From Alkalicoccus daliensis (GTDB lineage Bacteria > Bacillota > Bacilli > Bacillales > Salisediminibacteriaceae), in NCBI RefSeq assembly GCF_900103955.1, contig NZ_FNIL01000001.1, forward strand, positions 310,001 to 374,000: a stretch of 64,000 nucleotides of DNA, given 5' to 3'. Shown here piece by piece: positions 55,794 through 64,000 of the stretch. How positions within the stretch are numbered: the first letter of the stretch is position 1; each line of letters begins with the position of its first letter. The notes beneath the pieces were generated by a model, which saw only the letters and a list, made by a program, of their open reading frames with translations, was not told the DNA's origin and searched no databases. The translations under genes and the position numbers were made by a program.

Positions 55794-56714
55794 ATGCACC
55801 CCATTGGAGGGATACTGCCGCTTTGGAAGCCGAAGGGAATGACTTCCTTTGATGCAGTAAGCCGCGTTCGCAGAGTATATAAAACGAAAAAAGCAGGTCA
55901 TACAGGGACGCTTGATCCGGAGGTGGAAGGAGTGCTTCCTATCTGTCTGGAAAGAGCTACAAAATTAGTAGAATATTTAACCGCTGATAAAAAGAAATAT
56001 TCTGCGGAAGTAACAATAGGATATTCTACTACTACAGAAGATGCACATGGAGAGATCGTACAGTCGACCCCGGTGGAAAAGCGAATATCGGAAGAGGACA
56101 TTGAAAAAACTCTAGAGAGTCTTCGGGGAGTGATATCTCAAACTCCTCCTATGTACTCTGCAGTAAAAATTAAAGGAAAAAAACTGTATGAATATGCCCG
56201 TGAAGGTCTAGTTATTGACCGTCCCAGCAGAGAAGTAACTATCTATAATATCGAAAGAACTTCAGATATTAAATTTCAGGATAATAAAATGATATTTTCT
56301 TTTGACGTAGAATGCAGTAAGGGAACATATATCCGCACGCTTTCTGTGCAGATAGGAGAAATGCTTGGTTATGCTGCCCATATGTCTGACCTTGTGAGAA
56401 CTGCTTCGGGGAAATTTTCAAAAGAAGACTGCATTCCATTGGATATATTGGAAAAAATGGATGATCCGGACCTCGCCCTGCTGCCGGTGGAGAAAGCGAT
56501 GGAGGGAATTCCTACCTTTATTATAGCGCCGGAAATCGAGAGAAAAGTGCTCCAGGGTGGAATTATTCCTCTTCCGGAAGCAGCAGAGAATATAACGGAA
56601 GATTTCTTTGGGTTATTGAATGAAAAAAATGAACTACTTGCTTTATATAAGAAAGACAGCAAGCGAAATGGCATGATGAAACCTGAAAAAATGATCCGCA
56701 CAATTGACCTATAA
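55794..56714 (+). CDS. truB: tRNA pseudouridine-55 synthase
   Basis: TruB makes pseudouridine 55 in the T-loop of tRNAs. The 306-residue protein has WKPKGMTSFDAVSRVRR, KAGHTGTLDPEVEGVLPICL with catalytic D41, and the MYSAVKIKGKKLYEYAREG motif, plus a PUA-like C-terminal part. RBS GAAAGGAG lies upstream of the ATG. It is followed 13 bp later by ribF, the usual pair. Confidence 0.97.
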   Translation: MHPIGGILPLWKPKGMTSFDAVSRVRRVYKTKKAGHTGTLDPEVEGVLPICLERATKLVEYLTADKKKYSAEVTIGYSTTTEDAHGEIVQSTPVEKRISEEDIEKTLESLRGVISQTPPMYSAVKIKGKKLYEYAREGLVIDRPSREVTIYNIERTSDIKFQDNKMIFSFDVECSKGTYIRTLSVQIGEMLGYAAHMSDLVRTASGKFSKEDCIPLDILEKMDDPDLALLPVEKAMEGIPTFIIAPEIERKVLQGGIIPLPEAAENITEDFFGLLNEKNELLALYKKDSKRNGMMKPEKMIRTIDL

Positions 56715-56727
56715 TAGAGGTGGGTAT

Positions 56728-57666
56728 ATGAAAGTAGTAGAACTTGTCCATCCGATCCAGAGCGGCGAAAAATATGAGCCGGCAGTGGCAGCCCTTGGTT
56801 TTTTTGATGGTATCCATCAAGGACATAAAAAAGTAATAAAAAAAGCTATTGCTATTGCTGCAGAGAAAAAAGTTACTGCTGCTGTGATGACATTTAATCC
56901 GCATCCGAAAGAAGTACTCAGGAAAGAAAGTGCGGATTATTTAATTACTCTTGACCAGAAAAAGAAAAAATTAGCATCCCTGGGAGTCGAACTGCTGTAT
57001 GTAGTTCAATTCAGTGAAGAGTTTGCCTCGTTATCTCCGCAGCAGTTTATTGATCAGTATTTGATTAATTTAAACGTTAAGCACGTAGTTGCTGGCTTTG
57101 ATTACACGTATGGACAAAAGGGAAAAGGAACGATGGAATCATTTTCTTTTCATTCACGTGGTCTGATAGAAGCCACAACAGTAGAAAAGTGGACCGAAGG
57201 AGAAGAAAAAGTCAGCTCTACTGCTGTTCGTGAAGCTTTAAAACAAGGTGACAGCCTGAAAGCGGCCCGTTATCTGGGAGAGCCTTTTGAAGTGACAGGC
57301 ATTGTCATTCACGGGGAAAAACGGGGTAGAACGATTGGGTTTCCTACAGCGAATGTTGAAGCCGCACCGAAAATCCTGCTTCCTGCTCCAGGTGTCTATG
57401 CAGTGAAAACAGAATTAAAGGACCGAACCATTGAAGGAGTAGCGAATATAGGTGTAAAACCTACTTTTCATAAGAATAATAATTCACAAACGCTGGAAGT
57501 TTATCTTTTTGATTTCGAGGAAGATATTTACGATGAATTTGTGACTGTTTCTTTTTATGACCGCCTGCGCGGAGAAATTAAATTTAATTCTGTAGAGGAA
57601 CTGGTTTCCAGGATAAAAGAAGATGTAAAAGAAGCAGAAAGAATTTTTGGCATATCCTCTGAATAA
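56728..57666 (+). CDS. ribF: Bifunctional riboflavin kinase/FMN adenylyltransferase
   Basis: RibF (RibC in B. subtilis) makes FMN and then FAD. The 312-residue protein has the N-terminal nucleotidyltransferase domain (ALGFFDGIHQGHKKVIKKA, FNPHPKEVL) and a C-terminal flavokinase domain (RGRTIGFPTANVEAAPKILL, PAPGVYAVKTEL, GVANIGVKPTF). ATG 56728 follows TAGAGGTGGG; the ATG at 56704 is within truB and lacks an RBS. Confidence 0.97.
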   Translation: MKVVELVHPIQSGEKYEPAVAALGFFDGIHQGHKKVIKKAIAIAAEKKVTAAVMTFNPHPKEVLRKESADYLITLDQKKKKLASLGVELLYVVQFSEEFASLSPQQFIDQYLINLNVKHVVAGFDYTYGQKGKGTMESFSFHSRGLIEATTVEKWTEGEEKVSSTAVREALKQGDSLKAARYLGEPFEVTGIVIHGEKRGRTIGFPTANVEAAPKILLPAPGVYAVKTELKDRTIEGVANIGVKPTFHKNNNSQTLEVYLFDFEEDIYDEFVTVSFYDRLRGEIKFNSVEELVSRIKEDVKEAERIFGISSE

Positions 57667-57669
57667 TCC

Positions 57670-57698
57670 TTGCATTTTATCTTAATTTTATGTATATT
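57670..57698 (+). promoter_or_regulatory. Candidate sigma-A promoter for rpsO
   Basis: TTGCAT (57670-57675, three of six matches), 17 bp, TATATT (57693-57698, five of six). It begins right after the ribF stop. Transcription would start near 57705 and give a structured leader. Confidence 0.45.
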
Positions 57699-57704
57699 GT
57701 ATTA

Positions 57705-57787
57705 GTCGAACCATTGCTTGGCGCAGCGATTCACCAACGCACGCTCAGCACTTGGCGATTATATTAAATTTTTAGGAGGTGAATAGG
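57705..57787 (+). promoter_or_regulatory. rpsO leader, probable S15 autoregulatory RNA
   Basis: The leader contains self-complementary segments (AGCG 57726-57729 with CGCT 57741-57744, and TTGG with CCAA nearby) between the promoter and the AGGAGGTG RBS. Bacillus and Geobacillus S15 repress their own mRNA through a leader junction. I infer a similar role here, but I cannot confirm the binding site. Confidence 0.4.
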
Positions 57788-58057
57788 ATGGCATTAACAC
57801 AAGAGCGTAAAAATGAACTTATTTCCCAGTTCAAAACGCATGAGAACGATACCGGTTCCCCAGAGGTTCAGGTAGCTATCCTTACAGAGCAAATCAACAC
57901 ACTTAACGAGCACCTGCGTACTCACAAGAAGGATCACCACTCTCGTCGTGGACTTCTTAAGATGGTAGGACAGCGTCGTAACCTGCTTACGTATCTGCGT
58001 AAGAAAGACGTTACACGCTATCGTAATGTTGTAGACAAGCTGGGTCTTCGCCGTTAA
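57788..58057 (+). CDS. rpsO: 30S ribosomal protein S15
   Basis: S15 binds 16S rRNA early in 30S assembly. The 89-residue protein is a canonical match: [80 protein letters not shown] 57788 is used; GTG 57779 is too close to the RBS AGGAGGTG. A strong terminator follows. Confidence 0.98.
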   Translation: MALTQERKNELISQFKTHENDTGSPEVQVAILTEQINTLNEHLRTHKKDHHSRRGLLKMVGQRRNLLTYLRKKDVTRYRNVVDKLGLRR

Positions 58058-58064
58058 GGCGATT

Positions 58065-58090
58065 AAAGCGGGAGCATGCTCCCGCTTTTT
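58065..58090 (+). terminator. Intrinsic terminator after rpsO
   Basis: A 10-bp stem (AAAGCGGGAG 58065-58074, CATG loop, CTCCCGCTTT 58079-58088) ends in five T residues. It begins 7 bases after the rpsO stop. Confidence 0.9.
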
Positions 58091-58118
58091 CTTATGCCTT
58101 CCTTTGCGAAGCCAACGC

Positions 58119-58147
58119 TTTTCATCATTCCTCTTTTTTGATATGAT
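58119..58147 (+). promoter_or_regulatory. Candidate sigma-A promoter for pnp
   Basis: TTTTCA (58119-58124, four of six), 17 bp, TATGAT (58142-58147, five of six). It lies between the rpsO terminator and pnp and implies a leader of about 95 nt. Confidence 0.5.
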
Positions 58148-58247
58148 GAATAAGGATGTAAATCACGAAAAAGCATAACGTTTAATGACGTTTACATATT
58201 ACACATTAACGCTGCTGAAGATGCAAGAAGAGAGGAGCAATAAATAT

Positions 58248-60341
<2,094 letters not shown>

Positions 60342-60353
60342 TTTAATTTTCAC

Positions 60354-60386
60354 AGCCCGTCAGAAAAATATTCTGACGGGCTTTTC
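60354..60386 (+). terminator. Intrinsic terminator after pnp
   Basis: A perfect 12-bp stem (AGCCCGTCAGAA 60354-60365, AAATA loop, TTCTGACGGGCT 60371-60382) is followed by TTTTC. It lies 12 bases after the pnp stop. The remaining 143 bp to mlpA hold no gene where ylxY lies in B. subtilis. Confidence 0.9.
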
Positions 60387-60529
60387 AAAAAATTAAACAG
60401 CATTCATAGCAGTACCGTTTTGAATGTTTGAAAAGGTACCCTGCTGATGGAAAAAGCTGGTTTGAATCTGGAATTTCAAGAAGCTGTTGAATAAGCAGAA
60501 ATATTCATGGTAAAGCTGGAGGCGTATGA

Positions 60530-61786
60530 ATGAAGAAATTTGTATTAGATAATGGAGTGAGAGTAGTTTTGGAACCGAACTCCCACGTAAGATCGGTTTC
60601 ATTAGGAATTTGGGTAAACGTAGGCTCACGTTATGAAACCCAGGAAGAAAAAGGAATGGCCCACTTTATTGAGCATATGATTTTTAAAGGCACAAAAAAA
60701 AGATCTGCTAAAGACATTGCGGAAGCCTTTGATGCAGTTGGAGGTTATGTAAATGCAATGACTTCCAAAGAGTATACTTCCTATTATGCGAAAGTGCTGG
60801 ACACGCATGCAGAAACTGCATTGGACATTCTTGCTGATATGTTTTTTAATTCTGTGTTTGATGAAGAGGAAATCAGAAAAGAAAAACAGGTGGTACTGGA
60901 AGAAATTTATATGTATGAAGATGCACCGGATGATTTAGTTCATGAATTATTGTCAGTATCTTCGTTTGGCAGTCATCCTCTGGCTGATCCGATATTAGGG
61001 ACGGAAAAAACGCTGAATTCCTTTACGAAGCAAAATCTCATGAAGTTTATGAAAAAGTATTATGGAGCTGACCGTGTAGTTATTTCAGTATCGGGAAACA
61101 TCGATGAAACTTTCGTAGAAACAATTAATAAGTATTTTAATGGCCTTCCAAAAAGTGAAGGAAGCTTAAAAAGCGGCTACCCTTATTTTAAGTCAGAAGA
61201 AGCAATTAAGGAAAAAGAAACGGAACAGGCACACTTCTGCCTGGGATTTGAAGGTTACGAGTTAGCAGATGAAAAAATGTACGCTGCGGTGCTGCTGAAC
61301 AATATTCTCGGCGGAAATATGAGCAGCAGATTATTTCAGGAAGTGCGGGAAGAAAGAGGATTAGCCTATTCGATATTTTCTTACCACGAAGCCTTTAAGG
61401 ATACTGGGCTGCTTACCGTATATACAGGAACTCAGGAAAAATATTTAGAAGAAGTTTATAATATTATTGCTGCTACTATCCAGGACATTTCGGAAAACGG
61501 TATCCTGGAGAAAGAATTAAGAAATGCCAAAGAACAGTTGAAAGGAAGCCTTCTGCTAAGCATGGAGAGCTCCAGCAGCTTTATGAGCAGAAACGGAAAA
61601 AATGAACTTCTTCTGGGCGAGCATAAAACAATCGAAGAGGTCGTGAACCGGATTGAAGAAGTAACGATGGGAGAGATTGAAACTGTAAGTAAAGAATTAT
61701 TATCCCAGCAGCCTTCCATCTCATTAGTGAGCACGAGTGGAAGTCTGCCTCTTTCCTTGAGGAATCGTTCGCAGAAGCTCGGCTAA
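60530..61786 (+). CDS. mlpA: M16-family zinc metalloprotease MlpA (YmxG)
   Basis: This 418-residue peptidase is the pitrilysin/processing-peptidase type gene found after pnp in Bacillus. The inverted zinc motif HFIEH at 45-49 (GMAHFIEHMIFKGTKKRS) with the downstream E in EEIRKEKQVVLEEIYMYEDA, and the C-terminal GGNMSSRLFQEVREERGLAY of the inactive-like half, identify it. RBS TGGAGG precedes the ATG. Its physiological substrate is not clear. Confidence 0.93.
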   Translation: MKKFVLDNGVRVVLEPNSHVRSVSLGIWVNVGSRYETQEEKGMAHFIEHMIFKGTKKRSAKDIAEAFDAVGGYVNAMTSKEYTSYYAKVLDTHAETALDILADMFFNSVFDEEEIRKEKQVVLEEIYMYEDAPDDLVHELLSVSSFGSHPLADPILGTEKTLNSFTKQNLMKFMKKYYGADRVVISVSGNIDETFVETINKYFNGLPKSEGSLKSGYPYFKSEEAIKEKETEQAHFCLGFEGYELADEKMYAAVLLNNILGGNMSSRLFQEVREERGLAYSIFSYHEAFKDTGLLTVYTGTQEKYLEEVYNIIAATIQDISENGILEKELRNAKEQLKGSLLLSMESSSSFMSRNGKNELLLGEHKTIEEVVNRIEEVTMGEIETVSKELLSQQPSISLVSTSGSLPLSLRNRSQKLG

Positions 61787-61851
61787 CGCCTCTCATAAGC
61801 GGAAATCGGGTGAAACTGCTTGTAATGAAGAGTGCATTTCTCCGTAGTCAT

Positions 61852-61860
61852 TGCTACAAT
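61852..61860 (+). promoter_or_regulatory. Extended -10 promoter candidate for asd
   Basis: TGC followed by TACAAT (61855-61860) forms an extended -10 element without a good -35 at the right distance. It lies 48 bp before asd, in a 121-bp gap that holds no gene (ymxH and the spoVF genes are absent). A leader of about 40 nt is implied. Confidence 0.45.
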
Positions 61861-61907
61861 TATTAAGGTGAATACAGAAATTATTTTTGAGAGGGGTAAG
61901 TTTAGTC

Positions 61908-62954
61908 ATGGCAAATCAAACTTTTAATGTCGCTATATTAGGTGCTACAGGTGCCGTAGGCGAGCAGATGATCAATACTTTGGATCGGCTTGATTTTCCT
62001 ATCAATTCGTTAAAGTTATTATCTTCTAAAAGATCCGCTGGAAAAAAAATTAAGTTTCGCAATGAGGAGCTTACTGTGGAGGAAGCAAAACCTGAATCTT
62101 TTGAAGGAGTGCAGCTGGCGCTGTTTTCTGCAGGCGGCTCCATTTCCAAAGCACTGGCTCCCGAAGCAGTAAAACGCGGCGCCATTGTTGTAGATAACAC
62201 AAGCGCATTCCGCATGGATGAAAATGTTCCGCTGGTAGTTCCGGAAGTGAATGAGCATGCACTGAAAGATCATAATGGAGTTATTGCAAACCCAAATTGT
62301 TCTACTATTCAAATGGTCGCAGCACTTGAACCGATCCGCAGAGAATTTGGAATGAAAAAATTAGTAGTTTCTACGTATCAGGCTGTATCAGGAGCTGGTG
62401 CGGATGCAATAGATGAGATGTACGAACAGTCCCGTCAGATTATGAATGAAGAAGAAATTAACCCACAGGTACTGCCTGCCTCTGGCGATAAAAAGCATTA
62501 TCAGATTGCGTTTAATGCAATTCCGCAGATTGATGTGTTCACAGAGAACGGCTATACATTTGAGGAAATGAAAATGATAAACGAAACAAAAAAAATAATG
62601 GAAGATGAATCCCTGAAAGTAGCAGCTACCTGTGTGCGGCTGCCTGTAGAAACAGGACATTCAGAATCTGTTTATATTGAAGTGGAAAAAGAAGGATTAA
62701 ATGTTGAGAAAATCCGTGAAATATTATCAGAGGCACCTGGTGTAACTCTCCAGGATGATCCATCACAGCAGATTTATCCTCTGGCAGCAGATGCTAAAGG
62801 AAAAGATGATATTTTTGTAGGACGTATCCGGCAGGATCTTGATGATAAATTAGGATTCCACTTATGGATAGTATCAGATAACCTCTTGAAAGGTGCAGCT
62901 TTAAATTCTGTACAAATTGCATTTTCCTTACAAAAATTAGGCTTGTTAAAATAA
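61908..62954 (+). CDS. asd: Aspartate-semialdehyde dehydrogenase
   Basis: Asd reduces aspartyl phosphate to aspartate semialdehyde, the branch point to lysine/DAP, threonine and methionine. The 348-residue protein has the NADP-binding VAILGATGAVGEQMI, the active-site C131 in NPNCSTIQMV, and HYQIAFNAIPQID. ATG 61908 follows GAGAGGGG; the upstream TTG at 61887 is at or before the RBS. dapG follows 19 bp downstream. Confidence 0.98.
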   Translation: MANQTFNVAILGATGAVGEQMINTLDRLDFPINSLKLLSSKRSAGKKIKFRNEELTVEEAKPESFEGVQLALFSAGGSISKALAPEAVKRGAIVVDNTSAFRMDENVPLVVPEVNEHALKDHNGVIANPNCSTIQMVAALEPIRREFGMKKLVVSTYQAVSGAGADAIDEMYEQSRQIMNEEEINPQVLPASGDKKHYQIAFNAIPQIDVFTENGYTFEEMKMINETKKIMEDESLKVAATCVRLPVETGHSESVYIEVEKEGLNVEKIREILSEAPGVTLQDDPSQQIYPLAADAKGKDDIFVGRIRQDLDDKLGFHLWIVSDNLLKGAALNSVQIAFSLQKLGLLK

Positions 62955-62973
62955 TTAATAGTAGGTGGAAAAG

Positions 62974-64000
62974 ATGAAAATTACTGTCCAAAAATTCGGC
63001 GGGTCATCTTTACAAACCGAGGAGCGCCGTGATCGCTGTGCAGAGCATGTGATCACGGCGCTTCGTGACGGTTATAAAGTTGTCGTTGTGGTGTCAGCTA
63101 TCGGAAGGAACGGAGATCCATATGCTACAGACACGCTTTTGAATCTGGTAGGTGGTTCTTTACCGAATATATCCAAAAAAGAGCAGGACCTTCTTATGTC
63201 CTGTGGAGAAACAATTTCTTCTGTAGTGTTTTCATCTCTGCTTCAGTCAAAAGGAATTTCCTCCTATGCAATGACCGGAGCGGAAGCAGGCTTCCGAATT
63301 TCAGAAAGCTATGGGGACGCAAGAATATTAAATATCAAGACAGAAAATATTGAAACAGTGCTCCAGACTTACGATGTCATAGTAGTTACAGGGTTCCAGG
63401 GGGAAACACCGAAAGGAACGGTGGCCACACTGGGCAGAGGAGGATCTGATACTTCAGCTACCGCTCTCGGAGCAGCTTTAAAAGCTTCCTACGTAGATAT
63501 TTTTACTGATGTAAGCGGCATTATGACGGCAGATCCCAGAATCGTAAAATCTGCAAAGTCGATGGAAACAGCTACATATGGCGAAGTTAGCAACATGGCC
63601 TATCAAGGAGCGAAGGTAATCCACCCGCGGGCAGTTGAGATAGCAATGCAGGCAGATGTACCAATAAGAATCCGCTCTTCTCAGGAGGAAGGTTTCGGAA
63701 CCTTGATTGCTTCCAGTACGTCTGCAATCAGGGGCAGGGATTTGGATGAAAAACCTGTAAGCGCAATTACGCAGGTAAAGGATATTTCACAGCTGAAAAT
63801 TTCACATCCGGAAAGCCAGGGAGATATTTTTAAAATTATGACAGAAGCAGAATTATCCGTAGACTTTATTTCCATTCATCCGGATTTCCTGACTTTCACC
63901 ATACCAGCTGCCAGGCGGGAAGAAGCTTGTAAATCTTTACAAGCTGCCGGTTATGAAGTAACATGGACGGACCGATGTGCAAAAGTGGCTGTAGTAGGTG
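62974..64000 (+). CDS. dapG: Aspartokinase I, alpha-type DapG (3' end outside window)
   Basis: DapG phosphorylates aspartate as the first step of the aspartate family; in B. subtilis it is the DAP-inhibited form linked to cell wall and spore synthesis. The frame from ATG 62974 is open for 342 codons to the window end. It has MKITVQKFGGSSLQT, the LMSCGETISSVVFSSL segment, GFQGETPKGTVATLGRGGSD and TDVSGIMTADPRIV, then the beginning of the ACT regulatory region. RBS GTAGGTGG. Only the 3' end is missing. Confidence 0.95.
   Translation, partial: MKITVQKFGGSSLQTEERRDRCAEHVITALRDGYKVVVVVSAIGRNGDPYATDTLLNLVGGSLPNISKKEQDLLMSCGETISSVVFSSLLQSKGISSYAMTGAEAGFRISESYGDARILNIKTENIETVLQTYDVIVVTGFQGETPKGTVATLGRGGSDTSATALGAALKASYVDIFTDVSGIMTADPRIVKSAKSMETATYGEVSNMAYQGAKVIHPRAVEIAMQADVPIRIRSSQEEGFGTLIASSTSAIRGRDLDEKPVSAITQVKDISQLKISHPESQGDIFKIMTEAELSVDFISIHPDFLTFTIPAARREEACKSLQAAGYEVTWTDRCAKVAVVG

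Overview
The window is a chromosomal segment of a motile member of the Bacillaceae (Firmicutes). This is inferred from the gene order, which follows the Bacillus subtilis dprA–topA–xerC–hslVU–codY–fla/che–rpsB–tsf–pyrH–frr–uppS–cdsA–dxr–rasP–proS–polC–rimP–nusA–infB–truB–ribF–rpsO–pnp–mlpA–asd–dapG backbone almost gene for gene. Strong AGGAGG-type ribosome binding sites, frequent GTG/TTG starts, moderate AT-richness and intrinsic terminators fit the same assignment. Acidic proteins hint at a salt-tolerant or alkaliphilic relative, but this is only an impression. Every supported gene lies on the + strand. I see no rRNA, tRNA, CRISPR array, complete insertion sequence or prophage.

Layout: (1) 1–6518, the dprA 3' end, topA, then the xerC–hslV–hslU–codY operon. 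(2) 7500–36923, one long fla/che operon. It holds basal body, export and hook genes (flgB to fliK, flgD, flgE, swrD, fliL, fliM, fliY, fliO/P/Q/R, flhB/A/F/G) interleaved with chemotaxis genes (cheY, cheB, cheA, cheW, cheC, cheD) and ends in a small membrane protein gene, sigD, a fapA-like gene and swrB. (3) 37090–46125, ribosomal protein S2, EF-Ts, UMP kinase and ribosome recycling factor, then isoprenoid and phospholipid genes (uppS, cdsA, dxr), the rasP intramembrane protease and proS. (4) 46199–50500, polC. (5) 50658–57666, the rimP–nusA–rnpM–rplGA–infB–ylxP–rbfA–truB–ribF translation/transcription operon. (6) 57788–62954, rpsO, pnp, mlpA and asd, followed by dapG, which runs off the end.

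Functionally, the fla/che operon builds the flagellum in roughly assembly order and encodes its own late sigma factor (SigD) near the end; CodY, known in B. subtilis to repress this operon, lies just upstream. The second half is housekeeping. Several junctions carry RNA-level signals: terminators after topA, codY, rpsB, tsf, frr, proS, rpsO and pnp, a hairpin just downstream of the rimP promoter, and structured rpsB and rpsO leaders.

No spectacular new system is visible. The most unusual items are two diverged copies of a roughly 110-nt apparently structured element inserted between cheA and cheW and between fapA and swrB. Others are a 7-codon mini-cistron that takes the good ribosome binding site in front of swrD, a perfect 15-bp hairpin without a U-tract after flgE, a weak intra-operon terminator-like hairpin between fliE and fliF, and the absence of trmFO, ylxY, ymxH and the dipicolinate synthase genes from their usual places.
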